DNA from: [Flexibacter] sp. ATCC 35103
GTDB lineage: Bacteria > Bacteroidota > Bacteroidia > Flavobacteriales > Flavobacteriaceae
Assembly (NCBI RefSeq): GCF_001975985.1
Contig: NZ_MTQF01000008.1
Coordinates: 62,001 to 126,000, forward strand
Length of the DNA: 64,000 nucleotides
Direction of reading: 5' to 3'
Shown here in pieces: positions 40,076 through 48,533 of this stretch; the first letter of the stretch is position 1; each line of letters opens with the position of its first letter. The notes beneath the pieces are model-generated. The model had not been told where the DNA came from. It saw only the letters and a list, made by a program, of their open reading frames with translations, and ran no database searches. Made by a program: the position numbers and the translations under genes.

Positions 40076-42052
40076 ATGACTTTTCAAGAACAAATAAAAC
40101 AAGGAATTCCGTCAATATTACCTCCAAAAGCAACATACGATTTAGCCATTAACCACGCGCCAAAACGAAAAGAAATTCTTTCGGCAGAAGAGAAAAAACT
40201 CGCGCTAAAAAATGCATTACGTTATTTTGAGGCCAAACATCATGCAGAATTAATTAAAGAATTCTCAGAAGAATTAGAAACTTACGGTCGTATATATATG
40301 TATCGCCTACGTCCAGAATACAGAATGTACGCACGACCAATTGACGAATATCCTGGAAAATCTATACAGGCAAAAGCAATTATGCACATGATTCAGAACA
40401 ATCTGGATTATGCTGTGGCCCAACATCCGCATGAATTGATTACTTATGGTGGTAACGGAGCTGTATTCCAGAACTGGGCGCAATATTTATTGACGATGCA
40501 ATATTTGTCTGAAATGACAGATGAGCAGACTTTGACGATGTATTCAGGTCATCCCATGGGATTATTTCCTTCGCACAAAGAAGCGCCAAGAGTTGTCGTT
40601 ACAAACGGAATGGTAATCCCAAATTATTCTAAACCGGACGATTGGGAAAAAATGAATGCTTTGGGTGTTTCGCAATACGGGCAAATGACGGCGGGAAGTT
40701 ATATGTATATTGGACCTCAAGGAATTGTACACGGAACTACTATTACGGTTTTGAATGGTTTTAGAAAAATAAAATTAAATCCTGAAGGAAATTTATTTGT
40801 GACTTCTGGTCTTGGCGGAATGTCCGGTGCGCAACCAAAAGCAGGAAATATTGCGGGTTGTATTACAGTCTGCGCCGAAGTAAACCCAAAAATCACCAAA
40901 ATTCGTCACGAACAAGGCTGGATTAACGAGATTGTAACTTCAACTGAAGAATTAGTAAAAAGAGTTACTTTAGCGAAAGCCAATAAGGAAGTGGTTTCGA
41001 TTGCTTATTTAGGAAATGTGGTCGACGTTTGGGAATGTTTCGATCAGGAAAACATCAAAATTGATTTAGGATCTGATCAGACTTCGCTTCATAATCCTTG
41101 GGCTGGAGGTTATTATCCGGTTGGGATTTCGTTTGAAGAAGCATATGAAATGATGGCAAATAATCCTGAATTATTCAAAGAAAAAGTACAGGAATCTTTA
41201 CGTCGTCAAGCTAAAGCAATAAACAGACATACCGCAAAAGGAACTTACTTTTTTGATTATGGAAATGCCTTTTTACTTGAAGCTTCGCGTGCCGGAGCAG
41301 ATGTAATGGCAGAGAATAATATCGATTTCAAATATCCGAGTTATGTACAGGATATTATGGGGCCAATGTGTTTCGATTACGGTTTTGGACCTTTTAGATG
41401 GGTTTGTACTTCAGGAAAACCAGAAGATTTACAAAAAACAGATACTATTGCAAGTCAGATTTTAGAAGAATTGGCGAAGACTTCTCCTAATGAAATTCAG
41501 CAGCAAATGCAGGACAACATTAAATGGATCAAAGGCGCACAGGAAAATAAATTGGTTGTAGGTTCACAAGCCAGAATCCTCTACGCTGATGCAGAAGGCA
41601 GAATTAAAATTGCCGAAGCCTTTAATCAGGCAATTGCAAAAGGCGAAATTGGAACAGTTGTTCTAGGTCGCGATCATCATGATGTTTCCGGAACAGATTC
41701 GCCTTACAGAGAGACTTCTAACATCTATGACGGATCTCGTTTTACGGCAGATATGGCGATTCAAAACGTGATTGGTGACAGCTTTAGAGGTGCTACCTGG
41801 GTTTCGATTCATAATGGTGGCGGAGTTGGCTGGGGAGAGGTTATAAACGGTGGATTTGGTATGGTTCTTGATGGCTCTAAAGAAGCTTCAAAACGTTTAG
41901 CATCAATGCTTTTTTGGGATGTTAACAACGGAATTTCAAGAAGAAGCTGGGCCCGAAATGACGAAGCCATTTTTGCTATAAAAAGAGCAATGGAAGTTCA
42001 GCCATTATTAAAAGTAACTTTGCCTAATATTGTAGATGAAAATCTCTTTTAG
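40076..42052 (+). CDS. hutU: Urocanate hydratase
   Basis: HutU converts urocanate to imidazolonepropionate in histidine breakdown, with NAD+ as an electrophile. The 658-residue product is longer than the proteobacterial enzyme (about 560) and is of the Bacteroidota type. Conserved parts are ELITYGGNGAVFQNWAQYLL (about 120-139), QMTAGSYMYIGPQGIVHGTT, VTSGLGGMSGAQPKAG (Gly-rich NAD site, about 243-258) and TWVSIHNGGGVGWGEVINGG. No hutH, hutI or hutG gene lies next to it, so the pathway genes must be elsewhere. A DUF4136 lipoprotein gene follows after 35 bases. Confidence 0.94.
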   Translation: MTFQEQIKQGIPSILPPKATYDLAINHAPKRKEILSAEEKKLALKNALRYFEAKHHAELIKEFSEELETYGRIYMYRLRPEYRMYARPIDEYPGKSIQAKAIMHMIQNNLDYAVAQHPHELITYGGNGAVFQNWAQYLLTMQYLSEMTDEQTLTMYSGHPMGLFPSHKEAPRVVVTNGMVIPNYSKPDDWEKMNALGVSQYGQMTAGSYMYIGPQGIVHGTTITVLNGFRKIKLNPEGNLFVTSGLGGMSGAQPKAGNIAGCITVCAEVNPKITKIRHEQGWINEIVTSTEELVKRVTLAKANKEVVSIAYLGNVVDVWECFDQENIKIDLGSDQTSLHNPWAGGYYPVGISFEEAYEMMANNPELFKEKVQESLRRQAKAINRHTAKGTYFFDYGNAFLLEASRAGADVMAENNIDFKYPSYVQDIMGPMCFDYGFGPFRWVCTSGKPEDLQKTDTIASQILEELAKTSPNEIQQQMQDNIKWIKGAQENKLVVGSQARILYADAEGRIKIAEAFNQAIAKGEIGTVVLGRDHHDVSGTDSPYRETSNIYDGSRFTADMAIQNVIGDSFRGATWVSIHNGGGVGWGEVINGGFGMVLDGSKEASKRLASMLFWDVNNGISRRSWARNDEAIFAIKRAMEVQPLLKVTLPNIVDENLF

Positions 42053-42087
42053 GCAAAGAAGATTAGAACATTAAAATTTTTAAACAT

Positions 42088-42627
42088 ATGAAAACATTCA
42101 AATTAGTACCCGTTTTTTTGCTTTTGATACTAGCCTCATGCAGCACGGTAAGTGTATATTCTGATTACGATAAAAACGTAGATTTTGCACCTTATAAGAC
42201 GTATGCTTTTTTTAAGCCCGGAATTGATAAGGTCGAAATTTCTGATTTGGATAAAAGACGTATTCTGCATGCTATAGAGGAAGAAATGCAAGCCAAAGGT
42301 TTTACAAAAAGTGAAAACCCGGATTTATTAGTAAATATTTTTACTAAATCAAGAGAACAAGTAAACGTAAACCAATTTAGCGCCGGTTGGGGTTACGGTT
42401 GGGGTTGGGGATGGAATCCTTACATGATGTACGGAGGAAATCAAACTACAGTATCTACTTCTACAGAAGGAACTTTGTTTATTGATTTGATCGATGCTAA
42501 AAAGAAAGAAATGATCTGGCAAGGTGAAGGAGTTGGAACTCTAACTAAAAACATCGATAAAAAAGATGCTAAGGTAAAAGAAATTGTATCAAAAGTTTTG
42601 GCACAATATCCGCCGGTTAAAAAATAG
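42088..42627 (+). CDS. DUF4136 lipoprotein
   Basis: A 179-residue lipoprotein (MKTFKLVPVFLLLILASC, Cys 18) of the DUF4136 family: SDYDKNVDFAPYKTYAFFKP near the start, DLDKRRILHAIEEEMQAKGF in the middle, and GTLFIDLIDAKKKEMIWQG near the end. A Gly/Trp patch (GWGYGWGWGWNPYMMYGG, about 109-126) is typical of the family loop. Function is unknown; these are thought to sit at the outer membrane. It may be cotranscribed with hutU (35-base gap) though a functional link is not evident. Confidence 0.85.
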   Translation: MKTFKLVPVFLLLILASCSTVSVYSDYDKNVDFAPYKTYAFFKPGIDKVEISDLDKRRILHAIEEEMQAKGFTKSENPDLLVNIFTKSREQVNVNQFSAGWGYGWGWGWNPYMMYGGNQTTVSTSTEGTLFIDLIDAKKKEMIWQGEGVGTLTKNIDKKDAKVKEIVSKVLAQYPPVKK

Positions 42628-42673
42628 TTTTCAGTCTCAGTTTTCAGTTTTTTATAAAAACTAAAAAAAGTTA

Positions 42674-42705
42674 TTGACTACTTTACAAAATAATCAATAC
42701 ATTTG
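42674..42705 (+). promoter_or_regulatory. Predicted promoter of the ilvA leader
   Basis: TTG (42674-42676), a 21-base spacer and TACATTTG (42698-42705), an exact Bacteroidota consensus. It starts a leader transcript with the small leader ORF beginning 17 bases downstream. Confidence 0.78.
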
Positions 42706-42722
42706 TCATTCAATTATCTGAA

Positions 42723-42779
42723 ATGAAAAACTTAAATATCATTATTATCTCTATTACTATTATTGCTATTCAGCAATAG
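42723..42779 (+). CDS. Isoleucine-rich leader peptide of ilvA
   Basis: An 18-residue reading frame, MKNLNIIIISITIIAIQQ, with eight Ile codons (ATT or ATC), four of them consecutive. It is followed by an intrinsic terminator and then by ilvA, the first enzyme of isoleucine synthesis. This is the classical design of a leader peptide in transcription attenuation: shortage of charged tRNA-Ile stalls the ribosome in the Ile run. It ends in a small hairpin, TATTGC/GCAATA (42761-42778), that may act as the pause structure. Too short to be found by usual gene callers. Confidence 0.85.
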   Translation: MKNLNIIIISITIIAIQQ

Positions 42780-42783
42780 TGGC

Positions 42784-42849
42784 GAGGTATTATATAAATA
42801 AGTAAACAAAATACAATTTATCAAACCTCCCACATCGGGAGGTTTTTTT
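42784..42849 (+). promoter_or_regulatory. ilvA transcription attenuator
   Basis: Terminator stem ACCTCCC/GGGAGGT (42825-42843, with AA/TT extension) followed by seven T residues. GAGGT at 42784-42788, only five bases after the leader stop, can pair with ACCTC (42825-42829) and would act as a weak antiterminator. A ribosome that finishes the leader would cover GAGGT and let the terminator form. Confidence 0.75.
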
Positions 42850-42874
42850 ATTTAAAAAACTATTAGCAATAGAT

Positions 42875-42946
42875 TTTTTTGCCACAGATTACACAGATTT
42901 TCACAGATTAAAAATCTTTTTAAATCATTTAATCTGTGGCAAAAAA
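42875..42946. repeat. Inverted repeat with TTTTTTGCCACAGATTA arms
   Basis: Two perfect 17-base arms (42875-42891 and 42930-42946) enclose 38 bases holding CACAGATTTTCACAGATTA. The element lies in the ilvA 5' UTR between attenuator and start codon. A variant occurs at 51323-51450 and part of one at 60044-60069. Confidence 0.75.
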
Positions 42947-42961
42947 TAACAAACAAAAATT

Positions 42962-44206
42962 ATGAATTTATTTAACGAAGTACTTGCTGCAAAAAAGCAA
43001 CTCGAAAATGTAGTTGCCGCTACTCCACTCACACAAAATTTAAATCTTTCAGAAGAGTTTCAATCGACTATTTTACTGAAACGGGAAGATTTACAAATTG
43101 TACGTTCATACAAAATTAGAGGCGCTTACAACAAGATTTCTTCGTTGAACGAAAAAGAAAAAGCAACCGGAATTGTTTGTGCAAGTGCTGGAAATCATGC
43201 GCAAGGTGTTGCTTATTCGTGTCATCTTTTGCAGATACAAGGCAAAATCTATATGCCTAAAACAACTCCAAAACAAAAAGTAAAACAAGTTCAGTTGTTT
43301 GGTAAATCGTTTGTAGAAATTGTATTAACCGGAGATACTTTTGATGATGCCTATGCTTCGGCAACAGCAGATGCTATCCAAAACCATAAAATATTTATTC
43401 ATCCTTTTGATGATGAAAAAGTAATTGCAGGTCAGGGAACTGTAGGTTTAGAAATTCTGGAAAGTTTTAAAGAACCTATCGATTATGTTTTTGTGCCAAT
43501 TGGCGGTGGCGGACTGGCTTCCGGATTATCTGAAGTTTTTAAGCATTTAAGTCCAAATACTAAAATTATTGGTGTTGAACCAAAAGGTGCTCCTTCGATG
43601 AAAACTTCGATTGAAGAAAATAAAAACACAGCCTTAAAAACGATTGATAAATTTGTAGACGGCGCGGCTGTAAAACAAGTTGGTGACAAAACTTTTGAAA
43701 TTTGCAGATATAATCTCGAAGATATTATTCTGGTTCCCGAAGGAAAAGTCTGCACCACAATTTTACGATTATACAATGAAGAAGCTATGGTTGTAGAACC
43801 TGCCGGAGCTTTGACAATTGCAGCTTTAGATTTTTATAAGGACAAAATAAAAGGCAAAAATGTAGTTTGCATAGTAAGCGGGAGTAATAATGATATTGAA
43901 AGAACTGCAGAAATAAAAGAGCGTTCTTTACTTTACGAAGGATTGATGCATTATTTCATGATTCAGTTTCCGCAGCGGCCGGGAGCTTTGAAAGAATTCG
44001 TGAATAACATTTTAGGCCCGGATGATGATATCACTTATTTTCAGTTTGCCAAGAAAAACAGTCGTGAAGTAGGTTCTGTAGTCGTAGGTTTAGAATTGAA
44101 AAATAAAAATGACATTCTCGCAATTAAGATGAATATGACGAAAAATGGTTTTGAATTTCAATACCTCAATGATAATCAGGATTTGTTTACCCAACTAATA
44201 GGATAA
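42962..44206 (+). CDS. ilvA: Threonine ammonia-lyase (biosynthetic)
   Basis: IlvA (414 residues) turns threonine into 2-oxobutyrate, the first step to isoleucine. PLP lysine K51 is in REDLQIVRSYKIRGAYNK; CASAGNHAQGVAYSCH (about 74-89) is the phosphate/substrate loop, and PIGGGGLASGLSEV (about 179-192) the PLP phosphate site. A single C-terminal ACT-like regulatory domain (about 325-414, MIQFPQRPGALKEFVNNILG) fits the shorter type with one domain, probably inhibited by isoleucine. The preceding leader peptide and attenuator add control by charged tRNA-Ile. No ilvBCD or leuABCD genes are in the window. Confidence 0.95.
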   Translation: MNLFNEVLAAKKQLENVVAATPLTQNLNLSEEFQSTILLKREDLQIVRSYKIRGAYNKISSLNEKEKATGIVCASAGNHAQGVAYSCHLLQIQGKIYMPKTTPKQKVKQVQLFGKSFVEIVLTGDTFDDAYASATADAIQNHKIFIHPFDDEKVIAGQGTVGLEILESFKEPIDYVFVPIGGGGLASGLSEVFKHLSPNTKIIGVEPKGAPSMKTSIEENKNTALKTIDKFVDGAAVKQVGDKTFEICRYNLEDIILVPEGKVCTTILRLYNEEAMVVEPAGALTIAALDFYKDKIKGKNVVCIVSGSNNDIERTAEIKERSLLYEGLMHYFMIQFPQRPGALKEFVNNILGPDDDITYFQFAKKNSREVGSVVVGLELKNKNDILAIKMNMTKNGFEFQYLNDNQDLFTQLIG

Positions 44207-44210
44207 AAAC

Positions 44211-44246
44211 AAAAGGCTGTCAGGATATTACACCAGACAGCCTTTT
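44211..44246 (+). terminator. Intrinsic terminator after ilvA
   Basis: Stem AAAAGGCTGTC/GACAGCCTTTT with extra inner pairing, followed by T residues; 5 bases after the stop. Confidence 0.88.
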
Positions 44247-44290
44247 TAAATGAGAAATAAAATTACTAATTAAATTCCCAAAATTTATAA

Positions 44291-46438
44291 TTATTGCTTC
44301 AGTACTTTTTTAGAATAGGATCTCTCACTATCACTAACTTTAACAACATAAAGTCCTTTTGGTAATTTCGAAATTTCTATTTCCGCTTCATTTCCCCTTG
44401 TAAAATCAACTGTTCTTTTTAAAACACTTTGACCAGAAGCATTGTAAACTTCGACTTGACCGGAACCTGAATTTGGTGTATTAATTTTTAAATATTCATT
44501 TGTCGGATTAATGTAAAGAGAAAAATCTGATGGTGTAGTAACTTCTACATCTCCAACTTTTTTAGCCGCAGAAGCCTCAACTTGTACCAATTGCCACTGC
44601 TGATTCAATCCTCCTGTGTAAGACCAAACCTGAATATTAGCGCCGTTTGCAGTAGAAACATTTTCAACATCCAGCGATTTCCCACTGTTTACATTAATGA
44701 TTTTATAATAACCTCCACCAAGACTTTCAACTGTCCATTTAAACTCATTTGAAGCTGAGAATGCTCTTTGCTGCACTTTTATTCCATCAGCAGTACTATT
44801 ATTTTCTGTCGCTAGATACATTCCTGTCGATTTTACAATAATGTAATAATTCCCGCTTCCGTCCGGAACAAACTTCCAGCGTTGGTTATTTCCTCCTCCG
44901 TTTGTAATATCATATTGCTGAATACGTCCACCGCTTGTAGTCGAATTATCTGCAACATCTAATCCTTTATTACTGTTTCTGGAAATTATGTTATAATATC
45001 CGGGAAAAGAAGTTGATGGCGGCGATCCTGCTGACCAATTAAAAGTAACTGCCGATGAAGCCGGAACCGTATAATTAAATGCTGATGATCCGGAAACAAT
45101 TTTGATTGTATTTGCTGATCCGGAGTTATAAATTACAAGCGCAATCGATCCGTCCGGGTTTTTAAATCCGGCTGAAAGAATAGTTCCGTTTGTACTGGAA
45201 GAATTTATTCTTAAAGCTCCCGGTTTTACAAATTTTGAAATTTGCCCAATAATATAATATGCCACATTCTTGGTGTAACTGGTACTATTATTTACGGTAA
45301 TTGCACCCAAACAAGTGTTGCATCCGCCGGGAGTACGAGGGCCTAAACCTGAATTATTTGCCGCGTTCCATTCCAGAACTGTTTTTGCCCAGTTATTGGT
45401 ACTTCCAATAACTACGTTTTGCATATGCCAGCCAAAATCCCCGCTAAAACTTCCGCCTGATCCTGTGTATTGTTCTGTAAAATAAACGTTTTTGTTCGTT
45501 GCATTTCGCACTGTCGACATTGCTGAAATATTTCCTAAATACAAGTGAAATGCTGCACCATCGACATAACTGCTATTGTTTAAGACATCAATAGGATACG
45601 CTGTATTATCGCAATTATGATCAAAAGCAATAATCTTTATATTTCCGTAACCTGCCGCAGCCATTTGTGGTCCAAGTTGTTGATTGATAAAGTTCTTTTG
45701 CTCCGTAGAATTCATTAACATACTTGGTTCGTTATTTGGATTTTCAGGTTCGTTTTGAGGTGTGATTCCCCAGATCGAAATTCCCTGAGCCTGCATTGCC
45801 GCAAAATATTTTACAAAATATCTCGCATAAGCTGCATAATATTGAGTTTGTAAACTTCCGCCAACCCATGAATTATTGGTTTTCATCCATCTTGGTGCTG
45901 ACCACGGAGTTGCCAGAATTTTTATATTTGGGTTAATAATTTGTATCTTTTTTATAATTGGGATTAAATACGTTAAATCCGGTCCGTTAAGACTGAAGTT
46001 ATTCATGTTTACATCACCGGAAGTTTCGTTATAACTGTACGAAGAACTGCTTAAATCTGAAGCAGCAATACTAATACGAACTACACTGGCGTTTAAACCT
46101 GTAACTGGATTGTACAAATCATTTAATAATTGATTTTGCTGAGTCGCAGCCATTCCGCTAATTACCTCGCAGCTTCCCTCAGTAAGTGTGTAACCAAATC
46201 CGTCCATGGTTTGGTAGGTTGTTCCTGCATTAATTGTGACTGTCGAAGGATTACTTCCGGAATTTGTTCCAAAGTTTACAGTGCCTTGCTGCTGTAGTAA
46301 TTTAGTCTGATCTCCGCTTGTTATCCACGGAGTAACCGTTTGTGCATTCATCTTAATAGTAAATGAAAATAGAATAATAAAGTACATTATTATTTTAAAG
46401 TTCATTTGGTTTGTTCGATTTTGGGTAGTTTTTTTCAT
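44291..46438 (-). CDS. Secreted glycoside hydrolase family 30 enzyme with ricin-type lectin and T9SS tail
   Basis: A 715-residue secreted enzyme. A signal peptide (ends about residue 33, MNAQ; M12 at 46405 is an alternative start) leads to a GH30 (beta/alpha)8 barrel with its beta side domain, about 60-470. Acid/base E230 lies in WGITPQNEPENPN and nucleophile E322 in VYFTEQYTGSGG. A ricin-B/CBM13-like beta-trefoil follows (about 475-622, repeats such as YYKIINVNSGKSLDVENVST), then a type A T9SS sorting domain (about 640-715, LPKGLYVVKVSD...KKVLKQ). GH30 covers beta-glucosidase, 1,6-glucanase, 1,6-galactanase and xylanase; the exact substrate is not determined. Confidence 0.9.
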   Translation of the reverse strand: MKKTTQNRTNQMNFKIIMYFIILFSFTIKMNAQTVTPWITSGDQTKLLQQQGTVNFGTNSGSNPSTVTINAGTTYQTMDGFGYTLTEGSCEVISGMAATQQNQLLNDLYNPVTGLNASVVRISIAASDLSSSSYSYNETSGDVNMNNFSLNGPDLTYLIPIIKKIQIINPNIKILATPWSAPRWMKTNNSWVGGSLQTQYYAAYARYFVKYFAAMQAQGISIWGITPQNEPENPNNEPSMLMNSTEQKNFINQQLGPQMAAAGYGNIKIIAFDHNCDNTAYPIDVLNNSSYVDGAAFHLYLGNISAMSTVRNATNKNVYFTEQYTGSGGSFSGDFGWHMQNVVIGSTNNWAKTVLEWNAANNSGLGPRTPGGCNTCLGAITVNNSTSYTKNVAYYIIGQISKFVKPGALRINSSSTNGTILSAGFKNPDGSIALVIYNSGSANTIKIVSGSSAFNYTVPASSAVTFNWSAGSPPSTSFPGYYNIISRNSNKGLDVADNSTTSGGRIQQYDITNGGGNNQRWKFVPDGSGNYYIIVKSTGMYLATENNSTADGIKVQQRAFSASNEFKWTVESLGGGYYKIINVNSGKSLDVENVSTANGANIQVWSYTGGLNQQWQLVQVEASAAKKVGDVEVTTPSDFSLYINPTNEYLKINTPNSGSGQVEVYNASGQSVLKRTVDFTRGNEAEIEISKLPKGLYVVKVSDSERSYSKKVLKQ

Positions 46439-46831
46439 CTTTTACTGAGTTTTTAATAATTAAATTTTTCTTATTTTTTAAGATTAATTTTATTAATTCA
46501 CATCAATATTATGTTAATTTTCCCTAATTATATAATTTTAAAACTTTACAAATACACATCATATCAAGATTTCACCTTTACAAAAACTTATCTAAAAAAA
46601 AATCAACATATTGACTAACAATAACATAAAAATTTATTTTCCGGTAAAAATCTTACTTTAATTTTCAACACCTTAAAAAAACAATACACAAATTGATATC
46701 ATAAAGACTAATTGGCTTATCACTCTCTCTTTTAAGGTAATTAAATAAAAAGAATAATTGAAAATGATAAATATCAGTGAATAAAAGGTTCTTTAAATCG
46801 TATTTTTGCATTTGATTTAAATCTTTAAAAA
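46439..46831. promoter_or_regulatory. AT-rich divergent region with globin promoter
   Basis: A 393-base gap between the divergent GH30 and globin genes. It is very AT-rich and shows no conserved reading frame. TATTTTTG (46801-46808, plus strand) is an exact -7 match 23 bases before the globin ATG. No clear promoter for the GH30 gene was found. Confidence 0.55.
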
Positions 46832-47212
46832 ATGGCTCTTCAAGATATTTCAAACATAGAAGATATTAAACTTTTAGTAAACACTTTTTACGATAAAGTA
46901 CAAAAAGACGATTTGATTGGTCCCATATTCAATGAAAGAATGTTAGGAAGATGGCCAGAACATTTAGAAAAAATGTATCGTTTTTGGCAAACCATACTTC
47001 TTGAAGAACATACTTATTCCGGAAGTCCTTTTCCTCCACACAAACAACTTCCTGTGAATCAACTTCATTTTGATCGCTGGATGGAAATTTTTATAGTAAC
47101 AGTCGATGGATTATTCGTTGGAAAAATAGCTGAAGAAGCCAAAGTTCGTGCTGCAAATATGGCGTATATGTTTAATTATAAAATTGACTATTTTAGAAAT
47201 TTAGAAAAATAA
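46832..47212 (+). CDS. Group III truncated hemoglobin
   Basis: A 126-residue globin of the truncated group III. MYRFWQTILLEEHTYSGSPFPPHKQLPVNQLHFDRW spans helices E-F; in pieces, the family marks are YRFWQTILL (about 49-57), the proximal heme ligand H70 in PPHKQLP, and HFDRWMEIF (about 79-87), all typical of this group. Such proteins bind O2 or NO at heme; suggested roles are NO detoxification or redox sensing. It stands alone with its own promoter; its stop is 4 bases from the end of the convergent DKNYY gene. Confidence 0.92.
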   Translation: MALQDISNIEDIKLLVNTFYDKVQKDDLIGPIFNERMLGRWPEHLEKMYRFWQTILLEEHTYSGSPFPPHKQLPVNQLHFDRWMEIFIVTVDGLFVGKIAEEAKVRAANMAYMFNYKIDYFRNLEK

Positions 47213-47216
47213 ATTT

Positions 47217-48299
47217 CTAAGCTTTATTGGGAGATATAACCTGTCCATCTTTATATCGATTCTGTCCATCTTCCCAAATACCATATTCTGATGTTGCTTT
47301 AAAAGTATCAGGATTTGCTCCTTTTACGATATTATTCTTAAAATAGACATGTTTAACATCTTTTGAATATTCATTAGAAATAATTTTGAAGCTCAAATAA
47401 TCAGCCTGAGCAATTTTTTCGCAGTCAAAATAAATACTGTTTTTATCTTTCGAGAAATTATGATCTAAATCTTCAAAAGATTCCACATCAATTTCAGGAC
47501 GTTGAATGCCTTTGTTAATCAATATGTTATTTACAATTATTTTCCAATAATCAATACTTTTTACTGTCACGATAGAATCAAATGTATGAAGTTCAAATTC
47601 AGACTTTGTAAAAGCAGAAACTACTGAATTACCAATCTGAACATAGGTTTCGTTTATTGGCTTAATTTCGCCATCTATCCTTTTATGCTTTCGGATAACT
47701 TGATTTACTTCTAACATTTCGATTCCTTCACCCCTATAAGTAATAATTGCATAAATAAAATTGGCATCAATAGCAATCGCATCATTTAAAGGTTTGAAAG
47801 TATGAGGATCACCTTCTATTTTTTTATTTTTATAATAAACAGCATTAATATCCTTAAACCAATTAATATGTTGGTAATTTTCTATAGAAGAATCTAATAA
47901 CTGATATGTTTTTGGGTCAGCATCCTTAATAATTTCCAGCTCATCAAATTTATTACCATTACTATTATACACATAATTCTTATCTTTTATGATAAAACCA
48001 TCAATTTCAAAAGTATCATAATCAACCAATTGTTTTCTTCCTTTCCAAAAAACACTATTTTTATCTTTCCCAAAATCTTGATTTAAAGGCTGAAAAGTTG
48101 CAACATCTGCAGTAGATTCAAAATATCCTAACTCAAACCAATTGCCCATTGGTGAATAAACAATTAACTTTTTTCTGTAATGATGAAAATAGGAATTTGA
48201 AACTTTTAAGTTTACCGGTTTTCCTATCTTAAATAGAAAAAACCTAATTACTAAAATGGCTAAAATAACTAGTGCTAAAATGATATATAAAACTTTCAT
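47217..48299 (-). CDS. DKNYY family membrane-anchored repeat protein
   Basis: A 360-residue protein with an N-terminal membrane anchor (about 3-23, LYIILALVILAILVIRFFLF), then repeats of the DKNYY type: FGKDKNSVFWKG, IKDKNYVYNSNG, FKDINAVYYKNKKI, FSKDKNSIYFDCEKI and YSKDVKHVYFKNNIV, each followed by a D/A-x-TF-K/E sequence (DPHTFKPL, NPDTFKA). At least five repeats are visible. Each repeat likely forms a small beta unit. The biological role is unknown; such proteins are common in Bacteroidota and in Fusobacteria. Confidence 0.82.
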   Translation of the reverse strand: MKVLYIILALVILAILVIRFFLFKIGKPVNLKVSNSYFHHYRKKLIVYSPMGNWFELGYFESTADVATFQPLNQDFGKDKNSVFWKGRKQLVDYDTFEIDGFIIKDKNYVYNSNGNKFDELEIIKDADPKTYQLLDSSIENYQHINWFKDINAVYYKNKKIEGDPHTFKPLNDAIAIDANFIYAIITYRGEGIEMLEVNQVIRKHKRIDGEIKPINETYVQIGNSVVSAFTKSEFELHTFDSIVTVKSIDYWKIIVNNILINKGIQRPEIDVESFEDLDHNFSKDKNSIYFDCEKIAQADYLSFKIISNEYSKDVKHVYFKNNIVKGANPDTFKATSEYGIWEDGQNRYKDGQVISPNKA

Positions 48300-48533
48300 A
48301 CTGATATAAATCCAAAAAATACGGTCTGTAAAACTAACTAATTTTATTATTATTCGACAATTGTATTTTATTTTTAAAACAGAAAAAAGATTGCTTATTA
48401 AACTTGAGTCTAAAAGAAATAAATTAAAGATTGTGTAATAAAACGATCTTATTATTAAAAATCTATAGTAAAAAAAATTATTTTAGTACTCTAAATTCGT
48501 AATTTTACATTCTTAATCTACAACGTTTTCGAA

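Noticed and set aside
46665..46853. Short frame on the minus strand before the globin gene
   Set aside because: It covers the globin promoter and start codon in an AT-rich gap and has no recognisable protein features.
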